DNA of 64,000 bases from Desulfospira joergensenii DSM 10085 (GTDB lineage: Bacteria > Desulfobacterota > Desulfobacteria > Desulfobacterales > Desulfobacteraceae), in contig NZ_ATUG01000001.1 of the NCBI RefSeq assembly GCF_000420085.1, positions 2,069,223-2,133,222 on the forward strand, read 5' to 3'. The position numbers were made by a program, and so were the translations under genes. How positions within the stretch are numbered: position 1 is the stretch's first letter; each line of letters starts with the position of its first letter. Shown in pieces: positions 49,113-59,405 of the stretch. The notes beneath the pieces were generated by a model. That model saw only the letters and a program-made list of their open reading frames with translations. It had not been told where the DNA came from and searched no databases.

Positions 49113-49652
49113 TTGAAAAAAAGTATTGTTCTGTTGGTTTCTGTGCTTTTCATGCTGGTCCTGTTTTCATGCGCAAAAAAAGTGTTGCCCCCGCCCCGGT
49201 GGACCTATGAAAAGGAGGCCATTAAAATTCAGGTCAAGGCCGACCCCATGCTGAACCTGGACAACGGAAAGGCCCATACCCTCTTTGTCTGTGTTTACCA
49301 GCTAAAGGACCCCAACGGCTTCAACCAGCTGTCCGGTGATCAGAGCGGCCTTTACAAACTCCTGGAATGCCGGCTGTTTGACCCGGGCGTTGCCACGTCC
49401 AAACGGCTCATCGTGAATCCCGGGGAGCAGACCACCCTGATGATGGACCGGGCGGAACATGCCAAGTATTTAGGCATCATTGCCGGATATTACGGTATTG
49501 TAAAGGAGCGCATCACCCGGCTCATTGAAATTCCCGTTGTCGTGGAAGAAAAGGGATTTATCGCCAGGGAAAAAACACAGAAACCCGGACTCCTGGACAT
49601 CACTCTTCTGCTGGGTCCGGAGCAGATTGAAAAAATAGAAGGGCAGGAATAA
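49113..49652 (+). CDS. tssJ: T6SS outer-membrane lipoprotein TssJ
   Basis: A 179-residue lipoprotein starting at TTG with a strong GGGAGGAGG ribosome site. The lipobox LFSC ends the signal near residue 20. The mature part has the TssJ beta-sandwich pattern (KIQVKADPMLN, LFVCVYQLKDP). It anchors the TssM-TssL membrane complex to the outer membrane. It overlaps tssK by one base, so the pair is translationally coupled. Confidence 0.92.
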   Translation: MKKSIVLLVSVLFMLVLFSCAKKVLPPPRWTYEKEAIKIQVKADPMLNLDNGKAHTLFVCVYQLKDPNGFNQLSGDQSGLYKLLECRLFDPGVATSKRLIVNPGEQTTLMMDRAEHAKYLGIIAGYYGIVKERITRLIEIPVVVEEKGFIAREKTQKPGLLDITLLLGPEQIEKIEGQE

Positions 49653-51037
49653 TGGTTAAACCTCTTTTCTGGCATCAGGGGCTCTTTCTTCAGCCCCATC
49701 ACTTCCAGCTCAGCGATTTATACAATAAATCCCTGGTGGAACCCTGGTACAGGTTCATGGCTCCCCATTTCTGGGGGGCGGGCAGCCTTGAAATCGACGA
49801 GGCCGTGCTGGCCAATTCCGTCTTTGACATCCGGGGCGGAGAATTTCTTTTTCCGGACAACTCCCATGTGATCCTGGGGGAGAACGGAGTGATCCAGGCC
49901 CGGTCCTTTGAATCGGCCTGGGAAGAGGGCGGAAAATCCTTTTCCGTCTTTCTGGGGCTGAAAAAATGGGATGCCGGCGGAGAAAACGTCAGTGTTCTGC
50001 CGGATTTCAAGGATCTGTCCCCGGCATCCAACCGGTTCGTCTCCCTGGGCGCCCCGGAAGAGATCGAAGATCTCCACGGAAACGGCCCAAAGGCGGAAGT
50101 CCGGCGGATGCTGTTTCTCGTCAGGATCTTCTGGGAAACGGAAATCGAGCACCAGGGAGAGTATCAGCTCATCCCCATTGCCAGACTCAAACGCCGCCTT
50201 GAGGAAACCGTGGTGGATCAAGACTTTATCCCCCCCTGCCTGACCATTGAAGGCTCCCCTGTCCTGGCCGGCATCATCAAGGAGATCAAGGACCAGCTCT
50301 TTTCCAAAACCCGCCAGCTTGAGGCTGTAAAACGGGCCAAGGGCGTTCATACGGCGGAGTTCGGCGCAAGGGACATGGTCTATATGATGGCCCTGCGCTC
50401 CCTGAACCGGTACCTGCCCCTGCTGGCCCATCTGACGGGAACGGTCCAGGGTCAACCCTGGGGGATTTACGGGGTCCTGCGGCAGATCATCGGAGAACTC
50501 TCCTCTTTTTCCGCCGAGGTATCGGCCGGGGGAGAACTGGAAGACGGCACAGCCCTGGTAAAGGAGTATGACCACAAAAACCTGTGGGAATGCTTTACCG
50601 GCGCCCAGAAGCTGATTACCCGGCTTTTGGACGAAATCACCTCAGGTCCCGAGTACATCATTCCCCTGCACTTTGACGGAACCTATTATGCCGCAGATCT
50701 TTCCCCCAATCTCTTTGAAGGAAGCAACCAATTTTACCTGGTTCTTGAAAGCCGGCAGAACCCGGAGGAGATCATCGAATCCATGAAGCATATTGCCAAA
50801 TTCAGTTCCAGGGAATCATTGCCCATTCTCATTGCCCAGTCTCTGCCGGGGATCAAGCTGACCCATCTTGAAACCGTTCCCCAGGAACTGCCCCGCAAGG
50901 CAGATGCCCTTTATTTTCAGGCAGACCATCACGGTAAGCAGTGGGAGTCGGTGACCGGGGGAAACAACATGGCCCTTTACTGGGATACGGCTCCCGAAGA
51001 CCTGGGGGTTGAGCTCATGATCGTAAGGAGGAATTAA
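49652..51037 (+). CDS. tssK: T6SS baseplate protein TssK
   Basis: A 461-residue TssK-family protein with the typical start LFWHQGLFLQPHHFQLSD and the C-terminal part ending in ALYWDTAPEDLGVELMIV. TssK forms trimers that link the baseplate wedges (TssF, TssG, TssE) to the TssJLM membrane complex. The length is normal and the sequence intact. Confidence 0.95.
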   Translation: MVKPLFWHQGLFLQPHHFQLSDLYNKSLVEPWYRFMAPHFWGAGSLEIDEAVLANSVFDIRGGEFLFPDNSHVILGENGVIQARSFESAWEEGGKSFSVFLGLKKWDAGGENVSVLPDFKDLSPASNRFVSLGAPEEIEDLHGNGPKAEVRRMLFLVRIFWETEIEHQGEYQLIPIARLKRRLEETVVDQDFIPPCLTIEGSPVLAGIIKEIKDQLFSKTRQLEAVKRAKGVHTAEFGARDMVYMMALRSLNRYLPLLAHLTGTVQGQPWGIYGVLRQIIGELSSFSAEVSAGGELEDGTALVKEYDHKNLWECFTGAQKLITRLLDEITSGPEYIIPLHFDGTYYAADLSPNLFEGSNQFYLVLESRQNPEEIIESMKHIAKFSSRESLPILIAQSLPGIKLTHLETVPQELPRKADALYFQADHHGKQWESVTGGNNMALYWDTAPEDLGVELMIVRRN

Positions 51038-51040
51038 GGA

Positions 51041-51715
51041 ATGAGACTGGCCGATTGTTTCACGGATATGATGGCGTACACCCTCCTGCTCAAGAAAAAA
51101 ACAGGGCCGGAAAGCATCCCCTTTGACCAGGCCCATGCCCACATGGACCGGCTGATCCGGGAGAGTGAGGTCCTGTCCGAGCAGGCCAGGGCCACCCGGG
51201 AGGATTATGATCTGGCCCGGTTTGCCGTATTTGCCTGGATTGATGAGGCCGTCATGGGCAGCGCCTGGGAGGGCCGGGGATACTGGCAGGGGGAACAGCT
51301 CCAGCGCAGATACTATCAGACCTCGGACGCCGGGGAACTCTTTTTCCAAAAACTCAACACCATCGGCCCCCACCAGAACCCGGTCAGGGAAGTCTATTAT
51401 CTCTGCCTTGCCCTGGGCTTTACCGGCCAGTATCACAACCAGGGGGACGATATGCTCATTGACCAGCTCAAGACATCCAATTTAAAGCTGCTCACCGGCA
51501 GTTCCATGGACCTGCCGGCCATTGACCGGATGCAGCTCTTTCCCGACGCCTATAGAAAGGACCCGCATTCAGTCGATGCCGGGGGAAAGGGGGGATTTTC
51601 CCTGCTCACGGCCGCAGCCTTCCTGGTGCCGGTGGGCCTGTACGGGATCTTGTTCTTTATTTACAGATTTGTCTTGAGCAATGTGGGGGAAACCTTAATC
51701 AGCAGGATACCTTAA
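51041..51715 (+). CDS. tssL: T6SS inner-membrane protein TssL (DotU type)
   Basis: A 224-residue protein. It has a cytoplasmic N-terminal domain (about 1-180) of the DotU fold and a single C-terminal membrane helix (SLLTAAAFLVPVGLYGILFF). No peptidoglycan-binding domain is fused. It pairs with TssM in the inner membrane and docks the baseplate through TssK. It begins three bases after tssK. Confidence 0.93.
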   Translation: MRLADCFTDMMAYTLLLKKKTGPESIPFDQAHAHMDRLIRESEVLSEQARATREDYDLARFAVFAWIDEAVMGSAWEGRGYWQGEQLQRRYYQTSDAGELFFQKLNTIGPHQNPVREVYYLCLALGFTGQYHNQGDDMLIDQLKTSNLKLLTGSSMDLPAIDRMQLFPDAYRKDPHSVDAGGKGGFSLLTAAAFLVPVGLYGILFFIYRFVLSNVGETLISRIP

Positions 51716-54700
51716 ATGAAAAATCGGCTTGCTTTTTTCTTTAAAATTTTTTTGGTTCTCGTGCTGCTGGTATTTATCGGCATTGCCGTATTTGCCGGTG
51801 TTGTCTGGGCCAGATGGCCCCTGTGGGTCTGCTTTTTCATCGTTGCGGGGATCGTCGGTGTTTTCCTCGGCCTCCTGCTGGTCCAGAAACTGCTCTCCAG
51901 GAAGCGGGAGCAGAAATTTGTCAGCCAGATCATTGAGCAGGACAATGCGGCCCTGAAATCCCGTGACAAAAAAAGCCGGGAAGTCTCCAGGGAGATGCAG
52001 GCCAAGTGGAAAGAGGCCGTGGAATCCCTGAAAAAATCCCATTTAAAAAAACAGGGCAACCCGCTCTATGTGCTGCCCTGGTACATGATCATCGGCGAGA
52101 GCGGTACCGGAAAAACCACGGCCATCAAGAGTGCCGACCTCTCCTCCTCCTTTGCCGAAGTCAGCAGCGTGTCCGGCATCTCAGGCACACGGAACTGCGA
52201 CTGGTGGTTTTTCGAGCAGGCCATCCTCATTGACACGGCCGGACGGTACGCCGTCCGGGTGGATGAGGAACGGGACAAGGACGAGTGGCAGAAGTTCTTA
52301 AGTATTCTGGCAAAGTACCGGAAAAAAGAACCCTTAAACGGGCTGATCGTCACGGTGGCTGCGGATTCTTTGAACAATTCGACACCCGACAGCCTGGAGC
52401 GGTACGGACGGGATATCCGCAAAAGGGTGGATGAACTCATGCGGGTCCTGGACGCCAAGTTCCCGATTTACATCATGGTGACCAAATGTGACCTCATCCA
52501 GGGCATGACCCAGTTTTGCGACGGCTTTGACGACGAGGCCCTGGGCCAGGCCATGGGAATGGTCAACCACAAGCTTGAAAAAGACGCTGCAGGGCTTGTG
52601 TCCGGCTGTTTCAAGACCATGGGAGAGAGGATCCGGGATCTCCGCCTGCTCATCCTCCAGAAGCAGAGACCGGAAAACGTGGACCCGGGTCTCATCCTTT
52701 TTCCCAGTGAGCTGGACAAGATCAAGCCCGGACTCCAGGCCTTTATCAAAGGGTTGTTCCAGGAAAATCCCTACCAGGAAACCCCGTTTTTCCGGGGGGT
52801 GTTTTTCAGCTCCGGCCGCCAGGAGGGGACGCCCTTTTCCCATTTTCTCAAGGACATGGGCCTGATCGGGGAGCAGGAAGTCCTGCCCGGAACCAGCCGG
52901 GGGCTTTTTCTCCATGATTTTTTCTCCCGGCTGCTGCCCTCGGACCGGGGCCTCTTTACCAAGACCCAGAGGGGGGCAGCCTGGGCCAGGCTGACCCGGA
53001 ATATCGGGTTTGCCGCTTGGACAACCCTCATCCTTGCCGTTTGCGGAATTTTAAGTTTTTCCTTTGTCAAGAATCTCCACACCATCAAGACGGCCACCAC
53101 CCAATTTGCCGGTCCCCAGATCCTGAAAGGAGAGCTGATCTCGGATGTCTCCACCCTGGAGCAGTTCCGGGCCACCATCCAAAAAATCGAAGAGAGCAAC
53201 AACAATTGGTGGATTCCCCGGCTGGGACTCCACGAGAGCATTGAAGTGGAAGCGGCATTGAAGAAAAAATACTGCGCCCTTCTGGAAAAGCGGTTTCTTT
53301 CCCCCTTTGATGAAAAAATGGCCGACAACATGACCGGCTTTTCCCTTTCCACGCCCGTGGAGATTTCCATCAGCCATATCGAACATCTGGTGAGAAGGAT
53401 CAACATCATCAAGGCCAAGCTCACGAACCTGCCGCCTGAAGAGCTTACGGCCATGGCACAGCCAAAGTTCAACACCGTGGACATCGGAGCTCAGAAAGAT
53501 ATCCTGGAAGATGTCCAGATGAAAATGAATGACCTCTACCTTTTTTACCTGCTCTGGCAGGAAGATACCGGGGCCATGAACCTGAAGATGAACGAGCTGC
53601 AGAAATGGCTGGCCCGGATCCTGACCCTGGAGGGGACGGACCTGAAATGGCTGGTGATCCGGGCAAACCAGGATCCAAAGATCAGTCCCTATACCCTGGC
53701 CGACTTCTGGGGAAAATCAGTCCGGGCCGCCGAGGCAAAAGCGGTTGCACCCGGTTTCACCCGCAAGGGCAAGGACTCCATTGACCGGTTTATCCTGGAG
53801 ATCGAGTCGGCCCTGACCGACTCACTGATCCCGGCCGGGCGCAAGCGGGAATTCCATAAATGGTACAGAACCGCCTACATCAATGCCTGGATGGACTTTC
53901 TTGCCGAATTCGGTACCGGGATGACATACCTGACCACCCGGGAGCAGTGGCAGGCCCTTTCCACCAGCGTGGCCCATAAAAAAGGTCCCTATTTTTCCCT
54001 GTTGGACACCATCCCCAAGGAACTGGCTCCCTTTTCTGAAAAAGGGGATCAGCCCGACTGGGTGAGCCTGGTAAGGGACATCAACCAGCTCCACGGCCAG
54101 GCCGCGACCCTGAGGGCCCAGAAATCCGGATCCACCGGGGTCCTGGGAACAGCCGTTTCCAAGGTGAAATCCAAACTGGCCCCGGGCCTGGCAAGCACCC
54201 GGCTGGATGCCCAGGCCATGCTCAAGGCCGGGAAGAGTTTCATGATCTTTCAGGACTCCCTGGCTGCACTCGGGCCGGCAATCTCCTCCCAGAGAGCCGC
54301 CTTTGACCTTGCCACCCAGATCTACACCCAGGATCCGGCCACCAGCGATGCCCCGTTTTTTGTGGCCCGAAGGGAAATCAAAAAGCTTTCCCGGCTCATC
54401 GTCTATCCCGGGAAAGAGCCTGCTCTTGTCTGGGGAATTCTCCGGGGCCCCCTGGTCTTCATCCATGAGTTTGCCCTGAAAGAGGCTGCCTGCCAGATTC
54501 AGAAAAAATGGGAAAACGAGGTGCTCCTGGAGATGAGGGACGTGTCCGACGACCAGAACCTGAACACCCTGCTTATGGGACCGGAAGGGTTTGTAACCCG
54601 GTTTGTCAAGGGGCCGTGCCAGCCCTTTATCAAAAGGGGAATCAAAAAAGGCTTCTACGCCGCCAAGGTGGACGGAAAAGGACTGCCCCTTTCCCCCTAC

Positions 54701-55189
54701 TTCTTTAAGTTTCTGACCCGGGGGGTTGCGGCGTCTAAACCGGCCAAGTCAAACTACAGCGTCAAAATCGGCGGAAAGCCCACCAGCGCCAATGACGAGG
54801 CCCAGGTCCAGCCCCACGCCACCCTGCTGGAACTGGTCTGCGCCGACAAGACAACCACCCTGGAAAACCTGAATTTCCCGGTTCAAAAGGTTTTTTCCTG
54901 GTCTCCCCAGTCCGAATGCGAGGTGATTTTCACCATCAAGATCGGCAGCCTGGACCTGATCAAAAAATACCCGGGCCGGCTCTCCTTTCCCAAGTTTCTA
55001 AAGGATTTTTCCAACGGGGAACACCGGTTTTATCCCAAGGATTTTCCAGACCATGAAGACAGCATGATCCGGATGGGGGTCAAATATATCAAGGCAAAAT
55101 ACAGACTCAGGGGGCATGAGCCTGTTGCCAAACTCCTGAGTGCCGGGCCGGGAAAAACGCCCATGGAAATCGTTACATGCTGGGAATAA
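51716..55189 (+). CDS. tssM: T6SS inner-membrane protein TssM (IcmF type)
   Basis: A 1157-residue protein: two N-terminal helices (about 8-30 and 36-58), then a cytoplasmic nucleotide-binding domain with intact Walker A GESGTGKT (127-134). A third helix (about residues 429-447) precedes the large periplasmic part that reaches TssJ. The IcmF-related and DUF1215-type C-terminal regions are complete. The ATG starts directly after tssL, and the end overlaps tagF by 13 bases. Confidence 0.95.
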   Translation: MKNRLAFFFKIFLVLVLLVFIGIAVFAGVVWARWPLWVCFFIVAGIVGVFLGLLLVQKLLSRKREQKFVSQIIEQDNAALKSRDKKSREVSREMQAKWKEAVESLKKSHLKKQGNPLYVLPWYMIIGESGTGKTTAIKSADLSSSFAEVSSVSGISGTRNCDWWFFEQAILIDTAGRYAVRVDEERDKDEWQKFLSILAKYRKKEPLNGLIVTVAADSLNNSTPDSLERYGRDIRKRVDELMRVLDAKFPIYIMVTKCDLIQGMTQFCDGFDDEALGQAMGMVNHKLEKDAAGLVSGCFKTMGERIRDLRLLILQKQRPENVDPGLILFPSELDKIKPGLQAFIKGLFQENPYQETPFFRGVFFSSGRQEGTPFSHFLKDMGLIGEQEVLPGTSRGLFLHDFFSRLLPSDRGLFTKTQRGAAWARLTRNIGFAAWTTLILAVCGILSFSFVKNLHTIKTATTQFAGPQILKGELISDVSTLEQFRATIQKIEESNNNWWIPRLGLHESIEVEAALKKKYCALLEKRFLSPFDEKMADNMTGFSLSTPVEISISHIEHLVRRINIIKAKLTNLPPEELTAMAQPKFNTVDIGAQKDILEDVQMKMNDLYLFYLLWQEDTGAMNLKMNELQKWLARILTLEGTDLKWLVIRANQDPKISPYTLADFWGKSVRAAEAKAVAPGFTRKGKDSIDRFILEIESALTDSLIPAGRKREFHKWYRTAYINAWMDFLAEFGTGMTYLTTREQWQALSTSVAHKKGPYFSLLDTIPKELAPFSEKGDQPDWVSLVRDINQLHGQAATLRAQKSGSTGVLGTAVSKVKSKLAPGLASTRLDAQAMLKAGKSFMIFQDSLAALGPAISSQRAAFDLATQIYTQDPATSDAPFFVARREIKKLSRLIVYPGKEPALVWGILRGPLVFIHEFALKEAACQIQKKWENEVLLEMRDVSDDQNLNTLLMGPEGFVTRFVKGPCQPFIKRGIKKGFYAAKVDGKGLPLSPYFFKFLTRGVAASKPAKSNYSVKIGGKPTSANDEAQVQPHATLLELVCADKTTTLENLNFPVQKVFSWSPQSECEVIFTIKIGSLDLIKKYPGRLSFPKFLKDFSNGEHRFYPKDFPDHEDSMIRMGVKYIKAKYRLRGHEPVAKLLSAGPGKTPMEIVTCWE

Positions 55190-55929
55190 AAAAACAAACC
55201 GGAGGTTTTCAGGTCTCCGCCTCGGGCAAGCATCCGGCATTCAACGATTATTTCAGTGTGAACGTTGAATCTCCCCTGGCCATTGCCCTGGCCTCCTGGG
55301 TGGAAAACGGGATGGCCGCCAAAGGAAAAACCGACCGGACAAGGATACCCCGGTCCTTCCGGTTCTGGGTGCGGGGCATCAGAAAGGGGGAGCTCTCCCT
55401 GGGAATCCTCCGGGAGAGCAGCGACCGCATGGGACGGATCTATCCCCTGATGATCATGGGAAGCCTGGTCATGAACGGGAGGGACCGGGAATGGCAGTCC
55501 ATATTTGACGGATTTGAGATGGTTTTCAGGAACTTTGAGAACATGACCACCACTGTCTATGACCGGTTTAACGACTTTGAAGACGGGCTTTTGGAAATGA
55601 CCGGACGCGGCTCCCCCCCCTTTGAGGAAAACGGGAAAGAGACAGACCTTTCCAGGGCCATGGGAGCCTGGTTCCATCGGGACAGGGACCAGGAGATGAT
55701 GACCCTGCCCGTGGACCAGCTCAAAAAGATTTTTTCCGGCCTTCCCCCCAAAAAGGAAAGCCGGGGATTTTTCCGGCCCGGGCCGGACCCGCCCGGGGCC
55801 GCTTTCCTGGGAGGTCTGCCCGGAGAGCCGGTGATAACGATCTATTCCCGGGCCCTGAGAACCCGGGACTTTTTAACATTGTTCAATCTGACCGGTAGGG
55901 ATGAAACGGAAAACCGACAACACCCATAA
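55177..55929 (+). CDS. tagF: T6SS regulator TagF
   Basis: A 250-residue TagF-type protein with the family start GKHPAFNDYFSVN and the segment YPLMIMGSLVMN. TagF proteins hold assembly of some T6SS back at the post-translational stage until relieved by threonine phosphorylation signalling. Its presence fits the threonine-motif protein at 46341. The start lies within the tssM end, and the stop is 12 bases before tssA. Confidence 0.85.
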   Translation: MLGIKKQTGGFQVSASGKHPAFNDYFSVNVESPLAIALASWVENGMAAKGKTDRTRIPRSFRFWVRGIRKGELSLGILRESSDRMGRIYPLMIMGSLVMNGRDREWQSIFDGFEMVFRNFENMTTTVYDRFNDFEDGLLEMTGRGSPPFEENGKETDLSRAMGAWFHRDRDQEMMTLPVDQLKKIFSGLPPKKESRGFFRPGPDPPGAAFLGGLPGEPVITIYSRALRTRDFLTLFNLTGRDETENRQHP

Positions 55930-55941
55930 AGGAGAAAACGG

Positions 55942-57306
55942 ATGGATATGGATCCCATTCTTGAGCCTTTGGCCGGGGACAACCCCTCGGGTGAAAACCT
56001 GAGGTATACATCGGTGTATGATGAAATCCAGGAGGCCAGAAGGGCCGACGATCTCCTGGACCAGGGGGAGTGGCAGCACGAGGTCAAGACATCGGACTGG
56101 AATGCGGTATTGACCCTTTCCATTGATGCCCTGACCACCCGGACCAAGGACCTGCAGATCGCAGCCTGGCTTTTTGAGGCCCTGACCCATACCAGCGGCT
56201 TCCAGGGAGTTGCCCAGGGACTTGAGATCCTGATCCGGCTTTTGGAGCGGTTCTGGGACAGCCTCTACCCGGAAATCGAAGATGATGACCTGGATTATAG
56301 GGTGGGTCCCCTGGAGTTCATCAATGACAAGCTATGGTTTCCCATCAAGGAAATTCCCATGACAGATCCCGGTGTCACCCCGGGTTTCTCCTGGATAAAA
56401 TGGCAGGAATCCAGGGACGTGGGATATGAAAAAGATACGATGAACCAGTACGGCGACACCATTGAGGACAAGAAAAAGGCCAGGGACGAGAAGATCGCGG
56501 AAGGCAAGCTGACCGCTGAGGATTTTGACGGGGCTGCGGCCTCATGCTCCAGGGCCTATTATGAGGAGCTCTTTGAGGTTGTGAATCGCTGCGGGGAGCT
56601 GTTTAAGGATTTTGACGCGGCGGTTGACGAAAGATTCGGCCGGGAAGCACCCAGGCTGGCGGAACTGAAATCCTCTTTGGAAGACTGCCTCACCCTTGCC
56701 ACCCGGCTGGTCAAGGAAAAAAGGCTGGCCGAACCCGATGCAGAACCCGAAGAGGTGGAGGTAGACCTGGAGATTCAGGAGGAGGCTCTTCCAGAAGAAG
56801 GTCCGGCAGATGCACCTCTTCCCGGCGGGCCGGTCCAGGCCCCACCGGTCAAGCCTCCCGGGGGCAATGTGGGAACCTATCATGTCAACCGCATCCTGGG
56901 CAGCGCCGGCATTGAAGAGGCGGTCTGGCAGGATGCATTGAAAAAACTGGGAACCCAAGGGGTGAAACCGGCCCTGGAACAGCTTTTAGGGGCATCCTGC
57001 AGTGCCCAGTCCGTAAGGGAAAAGACAAATTTCAAACTGCTCATGGCCAGACTCTGCCTCAAAGCCCAGCGGCCCGACCTGGCCAGGCCCATTGTGGAGG
57101 AACTCAACACCCTGATCGAAGAGCTTGCCCTGGAACGGTGGGAATCCCCCATATGGATCGCCGAGGCCCTGGGCACCCTTTACCAGTGCCTCACGGCAGA
57201 GGGCAGCTCCGACGACGATCAATACCGGGCCCAGGATATATTGACACGGATGTGCACCCTGGACGTGACCAAGGCCATGGAGTTTTCAAGCCGCGGGACA
57301 GAATAA
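55942..57306 (+). CDS. tssA: T6SS assembly protein TssA (ImpA type)
   Basis: A 454-residue protein with an ImpA-type N-terminal domain (NPSGENLRYTSVYDEIQEAR) and a helical C-terminal half after a proline-rich linker (about 275-310). TssA guides priming and growth of the TssBC tail from the baseplate. It overlaps nothing and is followed by 39 bases before tssB. Confidence 0.9.
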   Translation: MDMDPILEPLAGDNPSGENLRYTSVYDEIQEARRADDLLDQGEWQHEVKTSDWNAVLTLSIDALTTRTKDLQIAAWLFEALTHTSGFQGVAQGLEILIRLLERFWDSLYPEIEDDDLDYRVGPLEFINDKLWFPIKEIPMTDPGVTPGFSWIKWQESRDVGYEKDTMNQYGDTIEDKKKARDEKIAEGKLTAEDFDGAAASCSRAYYEELFEVVNRCGELFKDFDAAVDERFGREAPRLAELKSSLEDCLTLATRLVKEKRLAEPDAEPEEVEVDLEIQEEALPEEGPADAPLPGGPVQAPPVKPPGGNVGTYHVNRILGSAGIEEAVWQDALKKLGTQGVKPALEQLLGASCSAQSVREKTNFKLLMARLCLKAQRPDLARPIVEELNTLIEELALERWESPIWIAEALGTLYQCLTAEGSSDDDQYRAQDILTRMCTLDVTKAMEFSSRGTE

Positions 57307-57345
57307 AAAGATAGAATCCATAATGATTAATCAAAGGAGGGTAAG

Positions 57346-57852
57346 ATGGCCAAGGAAAGTTTACAGCATACCCTGGACAGGGTGAGATCCCCCAGGGTCC
57401 AGATCACCTATGATGTGGAAGTGGGTGATGCAATTGAAATGAAGGAAATTCCTTTTACCGTGGGGGTTCTGGCAGACCTGTCCGGAAAGCCGGAAAAGCC
57501 CCTTCCCAAGCTCAAGGAAAGGAAATTTGTGGAGATCGACCGGGACAATTTCAACAATGTCCTGGAGGGGATGGAGCCGAGGCTGGCCTTCCGGGCGGAC
57601 AACAAGCTCACGGAAGACGATACGGCCATGGCCGTGGAACTCAAGTTCAAATCCCTGGAAGACTTTCACCCGGAAAAGGTGGCCCGCCAGATCGATCCCA
57701 TCCGGAAACTGGTGGAGGCCAGGGAAAAGCTCAAGGGCCTGCTCAACAAACTGGACGGCAATGACAAGCTGGACGAGCTGCTCCAGGACGTGATCTCAAG
57801 TACGGATTCCCTGGAAAAACTGGGCAAGGAAGCCGGTGTAAAAAAGGATTAA
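57346..57852 (+). CDS. tssB: T6SS sheath small subunit TssB
   Basis: A 168-residue TssB/VipA protein with the hallmark RVQITYDVEVGDAIEMKEIP and PFTVGVLADLSG, and the segment FLNRIDR replaced here by the related VEIDRDNFNNVL. It forms the contractile sheath with TssC. It has a strong AGGAGG ribosome site and lies 24 bases before tssC. Confidence 0.95.
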   Translation: MAKESLQHTLDRVRSPRVQITYDVEVGDAIEMKEIPFTVGVLADLSGKPEKPLPKLKERKFVEIDRDNFNNVLEGMEPRLAFRADNKLTEDDTAMAVELKFKSLEDFHPEKVARQIDPIRKLVEAREKLKGLLNKLDGNDKLDELLQDVISSTDSLEKLGKEAGVKKD

Positions 57853-57876
57853 CCATCAACGAGGAGGAAAGACCCA

Positions 57877-59373
57877 ATGGCTGACAAGGAACAGCAGGCC
57901 CAGCCCGATGGGGCACAGGCAGAGGAAACCACCCAGGAGCCGGGGCTCCTGGATCAGATCATACAGGACGGACGGCTGGCCCGGGACGAGAGTCAGAAAC
58001 CCTGGGCCAAGGATCTTTTGGGCGAATTCGTATCCCAGATCATGGAGGGAGAAATCACGGTTTCCAAGGATACCGAAGCCATGATCAACGCCCGGATCTC
58101 CGCCATCGACAAACTCATCTCAGACCAGCTCAACGAAGTCATGCACAAGGAGGAGTTCCAGAGACTGGAGGCCTCCTGGCGAGGCCTGGCCTACCTGGTG
58201 GACAAGACCGAAACCGGGGAGAGAATGAAACTGCGGGTCATGAACGTATCCAAGAAAGACCTGCTCAAGGACATGGAAAAGGCCGCTGAATTTGACCAGT
58301 CCGCCCTCTTTAAAAAGGTGTATGAAGAGGAGTTCGGCATGTTCGGAGGGGCATCCTACGGCGCCCTGATCGGGGATTATGAGTTTACCAGCCACCCCCA
58401 GGACATGGCCCTTTTAAGCAAGATCTCCGAGGTGGCTGCGGCGGCCCATGCCCCGTTTCTGTCGGCGGCCGGTCCTGAACTCTTTAACATGGACAGCTTT
58501 ACCGAACTGGGCGAGCCCCGGGATATGGCCAAGATCTTTTCCAGTGTGGAATACGCCAAATGGAAGTCCTTCCGGGAGTCTGAAGATTCCCGTTATGTGG
58601 CCCTGGCCATGCCCCACATCCTCATGCGCCTTCCCTACGGCAAGGCCAATGTGCCCGTGGAGGCCTTTGACTTTGAGGAAAAGGTGGACGGCACCTCTCA
58701 CAACCAATACCTCTGGGGAAATGCCGCCTATGCCCTGGGCACCCGGCTCACCGAAGCCTTTGCCAAGCACTCCTGGTGCGCGGCCATCCGGGGGGTTGAG
58801 GGCGGGGGACTTGTGGAAGGACTCCCGGTCCACACCTTTAAGACCGATGAGGGGGATGTGGCCCTGAAATGCCCCACGGAAATCGCCATCACCGACCGGA
58901 GGGAAAAAGAACTGGCCGATCTCGGGTTCATTCCCCTGGTCCATTGCAAGGGAACCGACTATGCCGCCTTTTTCAGCACCCAGAGTGCCAACAAACCCAA
59001 GGTCTACGATTCAGATGCGGCCAATGCCAATGCCCGGCTCTCCTCCCAGCTCCAGTACATCATGGCCACCTCCAGGTTTGCCCACTACCTCAAATCCATG
59101 ATGCGGGATAAGATCGGCAGTTTCATGACCCGGCAGAACGCAGAGGATTATCTCAACCGGTGGATCAGCAACTACGTGCTCCTGGACGACAACGCCACCC
59201 AGGAGATGAAGGCCAAGTATCCTTTGAGGGAGGCCCGGATCGATGTCAGCGAGATCCCGGGAAAACCCGGGGCTTACCGGGCGGTCAGCTTTTTAAAACC
59301 CCATTTCCAGCTGGACGAGCTTTCCGTCTCCCTGCGGCTTGTGGCTGAACTGCCGCCGCCGGCAAACGGGTAG
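57877..59373 (+). CDS. tssC: T6SS sheath large subunit TssC
   Basis: A 498-residue TssC/VipB protein with the family blocks LEASWRGLAYLVDKTETGER, FGMFGGASYGALIGDYEFT and FARSY-type region FASVEYAKW. The C-terminal end PHFQLDELSVSLRLVAELP is the usual one. With TssB it builds the sheath that contracts to drive the tube. A single complete tssC is present here. It is followed 32 bases later by tssE. Confidence 0.95.
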   Translation: MADKEQQAQPDGAQAEETTQEPGLLDQIIQDGRLARDESQKPWAKDLLGEFVSQIMEGEITVSKDTEAMINARISAIDKLISDQLNEVMHKEEFQRLEASWRGLAYLVDKTETGERMKLRVMNVSKKDLLKDMEKAAEFDQSALFKKVYEEEFGMFGGASYGALIGDYEFTSHPQDMALLSKISEVAAAAHAPFLSAAGPELFNMDSFTELGEPRDMAKIFSSVEYAKWKSFRESEDSRYVALAMPHILMRLPYGKANVPVEAFDFEEKVDGTSHNQYLWGNAAYALGTRLTEAFAKHSWCAAIRGVEGGGLVEGLPVHTFKTDEGDVALKCPTEIAITDRREKELADLGFIPLVHCKGTDYAAFFSTQSANKPKVYDSDAANANARLSSQLQYIMATSRFAHYLKSMMRDKIGSFMTRQNAEDYLNRWISNYVLLDDNATQEMKAKYPLREARIDVSEIPGKPGAYRAVSFLKPHFQLDELSVSLRLVAELPPPANG

Positions 59374-59405
59374 CAGACCCTTGACAGAAAAGGGACGGGA
59401 ACACA